Part shown: positions 10,998 to 24,555 of the stretch, in pieces
Layout: each line of letters starts with the position of its first letter
Position numbering within the stretch: position 1 is the first letter of the stretch
Source: Istiophorus platypterus
Lineage: Eukaryota; Chordata; Actinopteri; Istiophoriformes; Istiophoridae
Assembly: GCA_016859345.1 (NCBI GenBank)
Contig: CM029120.1
Coordinates: forward strand, 2,324,001 to 2,388,000
Length of the DNA: 64,000 nt
Direction of reading: 5' to 3'
Translations under genes and position numbers: made by a program
The notes under the pieces: generated by a model
What the model was told of the DNA's origin: nothing
The model's input: the letters and a program-made list of their open reading frames with translations, nothing else
The model's database searches: none

Positions 10998-13944
10998 GTA
11001 AGGCCTCCGGCTCTTTTGAACACAGTGCGGGAAAGAATCAAAAGAATTAGCTCGAATGTCTACATAAAGACACACATACATATCACAAACATCCTCACAC
11101 CAGTGGACGGAAGCTAATCCACAGACCTGTAAATAGTCACAGATGTTACATGTTTGTTTTCAGCCTCATATTCGGTCCTGAATCCGTCTTTTCACCCTGT
11201 TGCCTTTTTATTGGATGTTTTCTGTGTGGGAGTGAAAAAAGTCCACCGCAGGTTTTTTTTAAGCTCTTGTTTAACGTTATCCTGAATCATTGTTCGACAA
11301 GGAAGCACAGGTTGCTCAACATCAGGTATTTATCAGCTTGTTATGACGAGTTGCTCAAAATGCTAATGCAAGTGTTAGCCTCGACCGCCGTCGCTAACGA
11401 AGGGAAGCCAGCCAGAGTTGCTGCTGATTCCGAAGCAGATTTAAAAGGCTGAATCAGGTGTTTTCGAAGCTAAATCTTTAGCTTCTGCTCTATATTAGAG
11501 GCACTCGCTTGGACTCGCATTTGATCTCTGTCCTGTAGTTCTTAGTTCTTAGTTCGTAGGCTCGTACCTTTGACTCTTTAAGAAAACCCTGAAAACCACC
11601 TGTTTCCTAACCTAGTTGCTCATCTTTTCCTGCTGGCGTTTCAACCTGGAGAGTTTGACGTTTATCCGAGCTTTGAGGCTCCCGGCCGTCAGTCACGCAG
11701 CACCGTCTACGCAGGGAAAATGAGCGGCGCTTTAAAAAAGAAGGCCAGCTCCGTCTGCAGGGGTCAGGGGTGGAGGCGCCGGAGCCGGCGACGAGGAGGC
11801 AGCGCTTTCATTTATCAGGGTTTTTAAAAAAATAAATTTTCCCTACCTTTATGAGACCGGTGGAGGATAAGGCTCCGACATACAGTACCGGCCGTAACCA
11901 TGTGCACGCGCAGGGCGTCGGCCGCCGGACCCGACGTCACCTCCAGCCTTCTCTCCTGCTCTGCTGCGAACGTCGTTTCTCCTGCTCCGCTCGGGTGACA
12001 CGTCTGTTGTTGTTTACCCGTCTGTACGTTGTTTATCGTACGTGATATTTTCCCGGCTCAGCGGGTCTTTCTCCCGGTGAGCCTCTGACACTGTGAATTA
12101 TACATGTGGCGGGGGGAGCCTCGCTGCGTCCGCCGCCCTTTCGCCGGTTCGAGCCCACATCCTGGCCGCTGGTCTCCACGCCCTGTTTGTTTGCCTGTGA
12201 GCGTTGAGGTTTATTGTTTATGGAGTATGATTTATTGATGACCTCCTGCATGTGCTTTAACTACCCGTGGCTACACGTCTGTCAGCCTGTGAATCTACAT
12301 CCATAGTCTGTAAACATTCCCACTTTTCGAGGTTTCTTTCGAGTGCTTTTCCATCATTATCCACCATAATACAGGTCTCGCTCTGCATTTGTGTGCGTTT
12401 GCTGCGTGTCTTTACATAGACGTGGATGTCGCACGGAGCGGCCATCGCGACGTGGGGCCGGGGCTCTTCCCCCTCCCGCGGCGTGACAGACGCTAGAGCG
12501 CCCGTCAGGGTGAAGGTAGACAACTTCTAGCGCCACCCGATCCCGATCAGCACTGTCCCTTCCCTCCGACCCTCATTCCCTCTCCTCACCGCAAACAGAA
12601 CGTGTTCGTATTTAAGAAAGTGCTCAGTGATCATGTCTGTCTTTAAACCACGTGTTTGCCTGTGTTTTCATTAGCGGCTGAAGCAGTGGCTCCCGACCTG
12701 TAATATTTATCCTCTCAGCCCTGTCAGATGGGCCCCGGGGCCCCTCCCAGGATTTAGATTGATGGAGACGGCCTAATGGATTTGTTCACGGCAGATAATA
12801 TACGCTCAGTCTAACACAGAACATCCAGCAATAAATCCCCTTTATGAAGGATGTGGTGCTCAGGTTTTTTTTCTGTTAAACTTTTTTTTTTTTCAGAGGC
12901 ATCTATTCAATTTTACGATCATTCGAGACGACGCAGATTGTTTTGCTGTCATGTTGCAATTCAGTGAGAAGTGTCTTTCCGTACGTGTCGGACACCCGAG
13001 CATCATGTTACGTTTGTTAGATGATAGACCGGAGCTTCTGCACCGGCATGGTCGCCTCGCGTCCTTGTCCTCTGGGGTGGTTTAACGGCTCAGACTGGAG
13101 AAACAGCGCCACCGGCTGTTTATCTCCATTACTCCCAACTTCTAAAATTCACATAAACAGCAGTGGATAGAAATGTGCACTTTTCTTTTTTTTTGTAATT
13201 AATTAATTTTTTTGGCAAGATATCTGCAAACCAGGTTAAAACGGGGGCGATATTTGGACGGAAGCTCGATCTGACCGGCATGATTCCGGTGAAGCCACAA
13301 ATACACTTTGCTGTCCTACTGTTTACCAAGGCTCTCTGGGTCAACAGGAAGGGAGTCAGAGGACGGCTTTAAACGGAGCTTCTCGGGCCTCGCCTTTAGC
13401 GGCGCTGCGTTAGCGCTTGTGAACAGATTTAGCGAGACGCGGTGCAGTTTCACAGTCACGCTACGCCGGACATCCAGCCACCAGGGATCTCGTTACATAA
13501 GGACTGCGTAAATATGGCTCTCCGTTTTTACTACACCTCCAAGGCTGTTAAACGCCTCCTCAACGGACTGAAAGAGAGATATTATTACCTGTAGGAAAAA
13601 AAGGAAAATAAAGTGCGGGTCTGCAGTTTGTCCGTTTGCTTTAGTCTGTCAGCGCGGCTTCTCGTCCTCGAGTCCTGGCTCTGTGGCCCCTCCGTTGTTG
13701 GTAAAGAACCCCCCCGCCCATCGCTGGGGAAACGCCGGTGACAAGCTCGTCACACGGTCGGAGTCGCTTTACGGGACGAGTTCGGTCATGGGCACCGAGC
13801 GGTCCGCAGCAGACAACGGGGAAATCTAAGTTTTTTTTTGGGACAGCTTGTTCGCTGGGAGGGACAGACTGGGGGGCTGAAGCCTCCTGACTGGGGGGCT
13901 TTTACATGCCCTCTAATGGATTATTCATTCATGGATTATTCAAG

Positions 13945-13975
13945 GCGTGTGTGCACGTGTGTGCACGTGTGTGCA

Positions 13976-14003
<28 letters not shown>
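13945..14003. repeat. (GTGTGCAC)n and (TG)n microsatellite
   Basis: Three GTGTGCAC-like octamers grade into a plain TG run. Cys/Val- and Thr/His-rich frames over it are not genes. Confidence 0.95.
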
Positions 14004-14008
<5 letters not shown>

Positions 14009-15081
14009 TTTTTTACCATGTTCACAGGAACTCATGGAGACCAAAGTGCTTGACCCCTCAAGTTTAAACGGCTGTTTAAGGGGCTTAAGGCTAAAACCAG
14101 GTATAGGTTTGGGTTTAGTCAGTAATATTTTCTCGATATTTCGCTCCAACCAGTCAAAAGCACTTTGCATCTCGGTTCTTCCAACTTCATTTTCTGGCGA
14201 CACAGAAGCTGTCGGGCGGAGCAGGTTGAGTTTCTCTTCACGTGTGTCGAATGAGCCTTCGTCGACGAACGTCAGTGAAGGCAACGCCCCACCCACACGA
14301 ATTTCTGAAAAAGTCATAGAAGTGAGCGGAAAAATCCAGAAGCCGGGAATCAGGCTGCTTCGCTACGAATCTGAAGTCTCAGCACTTTGATTTGTTTTGT
14401 TTTTTTCTATTTTCAGACTGCGTGATCGTGACTGTATCTGCTAGTTACTTTTTCAAAGTTTTACATCAAACAGCAGTAACATTCATAAAGTACAGCTGCT
14501 GATTTTTAAAAAATCGTGGATCTCAGAAAACTTTTTGGAGAACTCGGGGAGGGGGGGCACAGTGTATTTTTAACGCTTCTGATTAACAGTTTTTGAGAAT
14601 TTTTTTCAGCTTACGGAGAAAACAATACGATCCTTGAGCAGAAAAAGTGGCAAATCCATAGGACGGTTCTGAAACAGCCGGAGTTACGTTCAGCGCAGAA
14701 CAAGGGGAACAAGGGAAACAAGGGTTCAGATCGTTCATCGGTTTCGAGTTCTCTCCCTTTGCCACGTCTGCACTCGGCAGCTATGATGTGGTTGAACTTG
14801 GGGAACGATTGCATCTCTGATTAATCCGTAACAAGAATAAAACTCCCCGCCGTAGTAAATGGATAACGCACATGTAAACAAATGACAGAAATGACAGAGG
14901 CAACAGCTGGTAGGCAACGTAGCCTCCAGGGGTAGTAGCCTACTGCAGCCACAAGAGGGCAGTAAATAACCGGAGGGTGGAAGGTCGGAGGAGAGTAGAG
15001 AAGTTGCTGCCCTGCTTGTCCCGACAGCGTCGTGGACTTCGGAGTGTCCGAGATCCACTTCGACCGGTGCACACTCCGATC

Positions 15082-15327
15082 GTGGCGGTGGTGGTGGTAG
15101 CAGTGGTGGCGGTGACGGCGGAGCTGATGGTGGCGGTGGTGGTGGTAGCAGTGGTGGCGTCGGCGGTGATGGCGGAGGTGATGGTAGCAGTGGTGGCGGC
15201 GGCGGTGACGGTGGCGGTGGTGGTGGTAGCAGTGGTGGTGACGGCGGAGGTGATGGTAGCAGTGATGGCAGTGGCGGTGATGGTGATGGTGGCGGCGGCG
15301 GTGATGGTGGCGGAGGTGGTAGCAGCG
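15082..15327. repeat. GGT/GGC triplet minisatellite
   Basis: About 245 bp built from GGT, GGC, GGA, GAT, GAC and AGC triplets. A core of roughly 28 bp beginning GTGGCGGTGGTGGTGGTAGC recurs three times. Because the period is a multiple of three, open frames of about 150 codons exist on both strands (Val/Ala-rich on plus, Thr/Ala/Ile-rich on minus). I see no start context, splice sites or homology supporting translation. Confidence 0.85.
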
Positions 15328-16315
15328 GAGTTGTCAGGGGCTCTCCATAACAGGCTGCTGAACAGCGGCTCGCTGGGGGCAGAACTTCCCAAAAGCTTCC
15401 TCCTTGCGCTGCTCACTCACAGCAGAACGTGATAATGAACCGGTTGCCGAGAGGAATATGTGTGAATACATGCCCCCCCCCATGACAAAGCTCTGTCCTC
15501 CTGCCAGATCCAGGCAGTTAACATTGCGTCAGGCCTCTGAGACCGAGGCTCTCTAGCAGAGGTCTCCAACGCAGGAACGCCGATGATGTCGACCTATTTT
15601 AACTGGTTTTTTTTCCCTCCAAAAAGAAGACACACTCTTGTTTTAAGGGTCAGAGGTCAGGGGTTTTTGTTGGAGATTGATTTATCCTCGAGGTGATGAG
15701 GGGTCGGTAATTGCATCATGGTTGGAGTGCCGCTAACAGATAGATAAAGTTGACAGCGCTGACATTTCTCCCTCGATGACAGGGGAGAAAATTAAAATAT
15801 TCATTTCAGGTTATTGCTCAGCAACTCTTTGTTTCTATATTTGTATCCGTTCCACTCCACCCTGGGCCAAAGGCATTCTGGGACATTTTATATCCATCCA
15901 ATAGCCTGAGGGACTGGTAGACGGTGCAAAGGGGGCTAAAGCTGCGCTTGGCGGCCGGGTTAGCCCCAGCTTCTCCAGGGGTCTGAAAATAGAAATGTAG
16001 AATGTGGCTGGGGGGGGCCTGAACGAAGGCTGAACTAAAGCTGTGGGCAGATGCTCAGCTAACGGAACAGGATGTCTGCGCCGTGTTAGAAACGCTTAAC
16101 ACGCTTTTCACGCTGTCGCGGTCCTTAGCGGTCCCTGCTCCACGTTCACCACAGCCTAACGCAACTTCCTCCAAAGACCCCCCGACCCCGTCGCAGTAAA
16201 CCAGACTGGAGGTCCGCGGCCACGCATGAGGCCTGGTGGGGAGGTAAAGATGCTCAGATTTCATGTCTCAACCTGGTGACACAATCTAGGAAAGTCCAGT
16301 CTGAGTAAAACGTTA

Positions 16316-16500
16316 TTGCAGTTCAGTTCAGTTCAGTTTTATCTATATTCTGCATCATAACAGATGTTACGTCAGGGCACTTTTCATATAGAGCAGGTCT
16401 AGACCAGACACTTTATAGTTATTATTTACAAAGACCCAACGATTCCTCCATGAACAACAACCATGTAGAAACGTTGGACAGAACCTGGCTCATGGTGATG
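16316..16500 (+). mobile_element. Teleost LINE-tail-like repeat fragment
   Basis: The stretch begins CAGTTCAGTTCAGTTCAG followed by TTTTATCTATATTC, then GTCAGGGCACTTTTCATATAG, GTCTAGACCAGAC and AAAGACCCAACGATTCC. This is the order of blocks in a frequent teleost repeat (TTCAATTCAATTTTATTTATATAGC, AAGGCACTTTACA, GGTCTAGACCAGACTC) as I recall it. Which LINE or SINE family it belongs to cannot be decided by eye. Confidence 0.55.
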
Positions 16501-17181
16501 GGGGGGGTCTACTTCCAGAGAGATATTATCGTTATTAATAAAGTAACGAGAAAATCCAGCCTCTGCAGCAAGTAAAGGAAGCGAGAGGCGAGTATATATT
16601 GTTGTATTGAAAAACCTGCCATAAAGCATTTACTTCCGGTGAGGTCCACTCGCTGGTTTACCTGTCGACCTCCAGTGTTGATTTTTTTTCTCTCAACCTT
16701 AAAAGTCGCCAGCGTGGCTAAAAATGCAGAAGGTGCAAACCACAAGACAAAAGTAAAAAGATAAAAACACGTATTACATTTTTGGGATTAAACTTTGGTT
16801 GTTTTCATGTTCTTGGTGTTACCAGATGATACTCGGCCGCCTGGTCACGGAGCCGAGTTTGGGCCGATCGCCGGCAGATGCTTTTCCAAGATGAACCGGC
16901 TTCGATCTCCAAAAGGCAAAAGTCGAGCCGGATCGTTTGATAGGAAAGATATTTCATTTCAGTATTTAAATGAGTCAAGGCCCAATCGGCGACGCTCGAT
17001 TGAACACATGCACCCATTGTTTTTATCCTACTTATTAATTTTCAGCCTTTAAAATGCCCAGAAATTGATCGTGACATTGCAGACACGCTTGTTAATGCCA
17101 GTGGAACATGGCTCTGTAGCCTCGCTCGCAGTGTCAAGTGTTTCTGAAGAGGTCGAGTGTTTAATAATGAATAAACACTGG

Positions 17182-17184
<3 letters not shown>

Positions 17185-17225
<41 letters not shown>

Positions 17226-17358
17226 GTGTGTGTTCGCACAGGAGTGTGTCCTGAAGCGATGAAGGGAGGAGGAAGTTGCTGTGTGTGCATTTGCACGTAA
17301 TCTTTGCAAGATAAAAGACATTACAGCTAAGATGTGTGTGTGTGTGTGTGTGTGTGTG
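17185..17358. repeat. Two (TG)n microsatellites
   Basis: TG runs at about 17185-17232 and 17333-17358, separated by 100 bp of unique sequence. Both lie in the last kcnh5 intron. Confidence 0.95.
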
Positions 17359-18161
17359 GATGATGGGAGTTGAAAATGTGTTAGTAGGAGGAACCGAGTG
17401 CCGTAGCGAAATAAAGAGAGGTGGATAAAGGTCCGTATGCATGGTGGCATCCCGGTTTTATGCCTGTAAAGTGCCAAATACGGGCACGAAATTTCCATCG
17501 CAAGTTCCCGGGGCAGTTTGACGCCCGGGTGAGAGGAGAAACCCGAAGATGTTCAAGCTACCATGACAAGTCGATGTTTTGCCTTTGTTCCTTTGGTAAT
17601 TTATCAGAACTTAAACTCCTTTAATTAATCAACCAGTCGTTTCAGCTCCACACTTAATAAAGTCAACAGACTCATGTCACGATATGTTTCAAGAGCGTGG
17701 TTGATTTTTAAAAAATTTCTGATCGATGGGCGTCATCTGTCCTGATAAGAGATGAGAATATACATATTAAAAACAAAAGGAGGGGGGGGGCACTGGAAAA
17801 GTGAACTCCTGGTGCGTCCGGACTCGTAAACACTGAGCACCTGCAGGCGGAAGGATCCATGCGGCCGTAATTGGGCCCAGTGGGTTTGTCAGGCTTCGGA
17901 TTCCTCGGATATCTCCTCCTGTTCTGTTTTGGATTTGCATAGTTTACCGATGATATTCTGATTAAATTCATATGCATGTTCGCATAATTTTTTTTTTTTT
18001 TTAGGTTTAAAATTAAACATACTGTGCCCTCATCAAAGCACAACTCTGACGTGAGCTGCACAAACCCTGCAACGCTTCAACATGAGTCAGCAACTTTAAA
18101 GGTCTCTGAGTCCCTGCCTGGAAACCGTTCGCCTCAGCTCTCAGTCTTTTTCAATACATTA

Positions 18162-18572
18162 AGGCCGATTTATGCCTCAGCGTCGAACCTTCGCCGTAGT
18201 CTGACATTCACATCCCAAAAAGTGTAACTACGCATTACATCGACGCAGGCTGTGACCAGTCTGTCTGGCAGCATCGCATTCCCGGCTTTTCCTCCTTCGC
18301 CGCCGTCGTTCAGACCGTCTCCTCCGACGTCTTCTTTCGTTTCTTCATTGCATTAAATTCAGGAAAAACAAAGACTGCTGTTGAACACCAGACAGCTCTG
18401 ACTCTGTCGAGATCCACCCGGTTTCTGTCACCGTCGTTTCAAAGTGACACTGACAAACTGGTGGAAACGATGGTGAAGAAACTCAACATGGCGGCAAATA
18501 AATGCCAGTGCCGACTAGTGGTTTGGTGGCGTAACTGCAGAGCGACGCCAACGCAGAAGTATAAATTCAGCA
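18162..18572 (+). mobile_element. PIF/Harbinger-like MITE, copy 1
   Basis: This 411 bp element is flanked on both sides by TTA (18159-18161 and 18573-18575), the 3 bp target duplication expected of PIF/Harbinger elements. The left end (AGGCCGATTTATGCCTC) and the reverse complement of the right end share ATTTAT(G/A)C(C/T)TC(A/T)GCGT. It carries no transposase and is non-autonomous. A second full copy lies inverted at 39377-39762 and a fragment at 44596-44707. Confidence 0.8.
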
Positions 18573-19898
18573 TTAGGTGGGATGCAGTTAGCATTATATC
18601 TTGTATGCAGCCTTTAATCTAACTGGTTTCCCATTTTCATACAAGCCAGCTCACCTAGCTCATGTTAATTAGCCAGTTAGCTACAACCGATAAAGTTTGC
18701 CAGGCAGGAATATATTTGAAAGAAATGAAACACAACAGAAAATGAGTTTTGTAGGAAACATGATGATTTGCTGGATTAAATTCAGAGGTCATTCATTTTT
18801 CTTTTGAATGAACAACGACACTGGTCCCGTCAGTGGTTTAGGAAACAAAAACCCTTCGGTTGAGGTTCGGAAAAGATGCCTGTTCCGGTTAAACGTGATA
18901 AACAGGTTGCTTTTTCTGAATTAAACCAGACCAGGATTCTTTTCTGGACCCGAACCAGGTTCTGTGAGGGTCTGAACATAATCATGAACCAGTCTGATGA
19001 TGGTGGAGTCACTACAGGTGGATGTTGTGCTGCAAGAGTTGTGTATTTTGGCAGAAAAACAAACAGGTTGTCCATGAATGTCAGCTCTTCATGCTACGCT
19101 ACAACCATTGAGCCGATCAGTCGGATGTGATGGCTGATCCGGGCCGTTCCCTTCCAGTCTGGGTCTGATGGTGTCGACAGAGGAAATCGTACCATGTGTA
19201 ATATGAAGTCTCTGCCAACTTTTTTTTAAATTCGATATTTTAAAAACGCGACGTCAACGACCGATGGCATCGATCTCTAGCGTCGGACGATGGCGGACGC
19301 GCTGGTACAATAAGGAGCTTTACCCGAACTTGGCTTCACTTCATAGGCTCTGCAGTCCCATGCACCTCTGGATCCAGGATCTCAACAAACCCTGAGCTTT
19401 TTTTTTTTGCGCACCTTTTTCTGACCTTTTCAGCGCAAATGTCCAGCGGTTCAGTATGATGTCTCATGCATTTGCTCAGTCAGGAGGTTGAGGCACCTCC
19501 CAGGCCGTCAAAGACTGGAACATCTGTGCAGGTGGGTAGAAACCATCTCTCCGTGTGGTGTGTCCGGCTTTGAGGCCTTCGGCTCGTAGTCCTGACCTCA
19601 ACGAACACTGGGCATTTCACCTGGAAGTCAGAATTTTACATCTTTTCTTTAGTCCTTGTTCCGTTTCATTCTCTCACTGCACAGTAGTATTTCTATCAAT
19701 ACGCCGGGACGCTCAGGTAACGCGGTGCTTTTTAAACGACAAAAATCCTCTGTGTAAATAAGCTCCAGTGGAAGGAATCACTGGGCTGAACCGGTAGCGT
19801 CCCAGTACAGACACGCCACCGTGTCCAGGTAAGTGCTCCTGCGGAGGAGCGTGAGCTTTCAAGCGTATTAGGGGTCGTGTGTGTATATATACATCGAC

Positions 19899-20180
<282 letters not shown>

Positions 20181-21116
20181 TCCCTGTCTGGTAAGCTGCA
20201 TGAATTTGCAAGTAGAAGAGGAAAGTTGGGGGATTTTTTTTTTGGGGGGGGGGGGTCTCCGTGGACTAAGTTGCCAGAGAAAAGAAAAACTAACACACTC
20301 TTTAGATGAGTGGACACAGTGGAGTCCAAATGTTGTCCTTTTAACAGCCTCTTCTCTTTATTATGCCTTTGTAAAAGCCTATGTGTGTGTGTGCATGTGT
20401 GTGTGTTATTACTTTCATGCTGCAGGTGCCAAAACAATTAGTTGATTAATTGATTCATCAATAAAAATATGAAGTATATGCTGATTCACCGACTCAATGC
20501 TTCCCTCTGTCACTTCAGCTCCGGTTACTTGCTATATATATATTTATATATAGCAATATTTAAATTTTTATATTTATTTTTATATTCAAATATTCTAATT
20601 GCAGTAATTCAGTCATATCAATTATTAGCATTTCGTGGAACCATATGGGGACGATATCATTTTGTAGTTACCGGATCTTGTCCTGTGAATTAATGATTAA
20701 CGGCTTTAACCATCAGTTGGATGATGAGAGCAGGTTTTACTCCTGTTTTAGTTCTACTGTCCCTTTATGTGCCTCATATTTCATATTTTAGCACAAACTG
20801 CCTGTTTAGATGTATATTTTGCACAGTTTTGTGCACCGACTCCGGAAAAATATTCTCACCTGTGTCCCGATATTCTTTCGCTGATTCATGAAGTATAACG
20901 TTGAATGTGTGTGACGTGAGGACATTTGTTGGCACTGAACAGAGACGTAAATAACAACATATGGACGTGTGAAATGTGTGACACTGTCTATTTGCTGCAG
21001 TCGTCAGAACAAGGCTGTAAACATGGGTCCGTGCGTGTTTAAATGTCATCCGTTGTCGCTGTGACCATGTTCATATCTTCGTATGTTCCCTCTGAGTTTG
21101 GTTCCCTGGGGCGACT

Positions 21117-21122
21117 GAGTGT

Positions 21123-21160
<38 letters not shown>

Positions 21161-21282
21161 ATTACCTGGGGAGCCCCCCCCCCCCCCCGAGTCCCTCAGG
21201 CCTCTCTCTGATTTGCCACCAGGGGCAAGAGATGGTGGGAGTTGTGAAAACAAGCTACATTTACACACAGTATATATGCAGC

Positions 21283-21360
<78 letters not shown>
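21117..21360. repeat. Two (TG)n arrays flanking a C15 run
   Basis: TG runs at 21117-21159 and 21285-21360, with a run of 15 C at 21174-21188 between them. They lie in intronic DNA of kcnh5. Confidence 0.95.
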
Positions 21361-24130
21361 CACCTCTCATTGACTATTGATTATTGTCCATGGAGTCTCT
21401 CAGAATGAGCTGATCTGAGTCCATTTTCTCTCTGAATGCAGTAAATTTTACTGCTTCCTGCAGTCTTGTCTTCTCTCGCCCCTCTCTCTCTCTCTCTCTA
21501 TCCCCCACCCCCTTCTCTCTCTCCCTCTCTGTTTCTATTTTTAGCAGCTCTATGATACGTGAGCCCACGTGGATACCCCCCCCCCCCCGTTGGTGCAGGA
21601 GTCCCGGTAAATAGTCAGAACCAGCACACAAGCCTCCGCCCTGTTTCGATGCCTCTATTCACTCCAGCTATTGTATCTTGAGCCAATGGAGCCGCACCAT
21701 CCATCACTCTGACTGTGTGTGTGTGTGTGTTAAAAAAAGAGCTACACCTCAACAAAAAGAATTTAATCAAGTGCCCCCGCACAGATATCATGTACACACA
21801 CACACAGAGTTTCTTCCCTCAGCATCCAGGATTAAACTTCCCTCGCCGGCTCCGGAGGCATTTACTCCACTTCCCCCGGTCATGGTGACTCCATCAGAGT
21901 CTTGGGGGGGGGGGGGGGGGGGCAATGTGACATGCAACCAATGTGACATGCAAGGCATGGGGGGGGGCAGGTATAGAATTCAACACCACCCTTTAATATG
22001 GTTCTCTTTGTTTTTGGCTTTTTTTCATGGAGAACGAAACGCGACTTGGCTCAACACCTTTTAAAGAAACACAGCAAGTTCGCATTGCATCAGTTTTTCA
22101 GTTTTGTTCACACCACAAAAACAAAATAAATAACATCGATGTTGTTTTATCCGTCACAGTGCATGCTGGGAAATGCTGCTGGTGCGCCGATGATGTCAGA
22201 GACCTGACACGTTGAGCCGGGTCTCAGCAGGTTTCAGCTGTTTTCATTTTAAGTCAAAACTGTCTTTTTTTTCATAGGCTCCGAAATGGTCTGAAATTCA
22301 AAACTAGACATTATGAGTTGGATCGAATTGAAATTAATAAAACTTCCATTTAGATTCAGTTAATGAGAAAAGATGAAGTGAAACCGAATATTTCACTATG
22401 AAATAATTTCACTATGAAATAATACGAATCGAGTTGACACGACCAAGTGCAACCCCCCCGAGACGATGGCCGACGGGAACAGAAACAGAAACACCAGGAC
22501 CCTAAACACTGTTAAAAACTCACCTGAGGTCCGTGTGACCAGGTGCAGGAGGAGGCCGACTGACACATCGTCTCCCTGGGGGGCGGCAGGGTGGGGTGGG
22601 TGAACACAGCTGTGAGCTCTCACCGCCAAGACCATTTAGCACTAAGACCCCATATAAAGCCGTAGGCTCGGCTGTTGCTGACGCGACCACTAACTAGCTA
22701 TTTGAAACGCTCAGTACATTTAGAGGTTTGCACCTGGTACTTTGTGGGGGTGGGGGTGGGGGGGCGGTACTTTCAAACCTTATCTGCTCCATATCAAAGT
22801 CACATCTTCTTCACCTCCCACCTTCGTGTCTGTCTTCCCAGCATCCCTAGATACTTCTGCCTGTCCGACTAGAAGGTTCTTTTTCTTTCTGATTACGACA
22901 CTCAGATCCAATTAAGAAACTCAGATCCGAACCGCAATCGCTCCCGTCACGTGCCCCCCCCGGACACACCTGCCCCAGCCCCCTCAGATTTGTCCGCCTT
23001 GTTTGCTCTCAGCCTTTTTTTTTGTTATAGATTCTTGAATTACATAATCCACCCGTAACTCAACCAGCTGGATCTTTACTTGGATCCTGCTTCCTCCTGT
23101 TTAAACACATTTTTTTAATGCTATTAATGTATATCTTCAGCTAACGTGGGATAACAGTGGAAAAAAAAACGCCTCTACCGCAGTCAGATCGTGTTTTATT
23201 ACTCTGAGCACTTTGCATAATTCCCGCTGTTTGAGGGACCTGCTGGTTGGCAGCTTCGGACGGGGGCGTGCGTTTGGATGTGTGTGTGTGTGTGTTTCAG
23301 TGTGTGTGTGCTGAGCTGGCTTCGGCTTCGTGCAGCCATCGTAGCGGTAACAACATAAATACTCTTTACATCAGAACCTGCGGAGTCAAGTCAATTAACA
23401 GTTTTTGATTCTCATCATCCTCTTATTGACACAAATGGGGGGGGGGGGGCACACCCACACACACCTGGCCATCATTACAGCCAAATGGCGAGGCATGCTG
23501 TCACCCAGCATGCACTGCAGCAACCATTCATTTAAGTAACCGGAGGGAAAACGCAGGAAAACAAACACAAAGAGGATTTACACAACAAGTTTTTATACAT
23601 TTACAGCCTCAAAGTATAATTTAACATTTGGCTTTAGAGCATAATATTGGTAAATAATGTTTTCTCTACTTCTTACTGTAATTTACTGTTTAAAGCCCAC
23701 AGACACGGTTGAGGGTCAGACTGAGGTTTTTAAATTCATTTCATTCGATGCAAAAGTGAAAATAAAAGAGGGAAAAACAAACAAAAAAAAGAAAGTAAAC
23801 CTTGAGTCCGCGTCAAAGTTTCTCCCTCGTCGATTTTCTTGTGTTTAGAAGTTGTAATAACTGCAGATGTGACGCGATTCATGTCTCCACCTCAGTGAAA
23901 TCTTTCTAAATTCCCTTCATAAAGAGGGAAGCTTCAGAGAATCATTGTTCTTTGTTGTTCCTGTTAGATGGACCTGACGTTGTGCGATGGATCCTCTCAT
24001 TCAGTCAGTTCTCATATTTTCTTTTGACTTTTGGCTCTTTTAAAGTCGCATGAGCCAAAACCATCCTGTTTAAAAAAAAAGTAAAAGGTTTTTTATCCAG
24101 CAACTCTTGAATAGATTGATTTTTTAAAAA

Positions 24131-24555
24131 TATGCAATTAAATACTGAAATTAACTAAATGAAACTAAAACTGTTTTTATAAATAAATGGAAACTGAAAT
24201 CTGAACGTATAAAACTAACTAGAATCTAGAATAAATGGAAAATAAAAACGCAATAAATAATTAACACTGGTTTTTAAACACATTATTCCCACATTCAAAC
24301 TGTACTGTGCCGCTTTGTCAGTCAAAATTAATAGTTTTAAATGTTCTATGAAGTTATAACCAGAATTAAATGGTTTCTCAAGTAAACACTGGTTGAAAGG
24401 TTTAACTACTCAGGGGCATTTAGTAGCTGCACTGGAGCTTTTGATCAGTTCACATGACCTTCATTGGTAGACAGAGAGTCACGGGATTATAGACAATTGT
24501 AGATGATGTCGATGTTTTTGAATGTCTAAAGTTTCCAACTGCTGGTCAAGACCAT
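24131..24555 (+). repeat. Diverged dispersed repeat, copy 1
   Basis: Shares ordered blocks with 27011-27368: GGAAACTGAAATCTGA, then CATTATTC, GTCAGTCA(A/T)AATTAA, AGTTATAACCAG, TGAAAGGTTTAACT and GCTGCACTGGAGCTTTTGA, followed by CTGCTGGT(A/C)AAGA. Copy 1 has about 90 bp extra before the last block. The family is not recognised and no terminal repeats were seen. Confidence 0.65.

Noticed and set aside
14940..15432. 150-codon frames on both strands
   Set aside because: They are created by the triplet minisatellite at 15082-15327.
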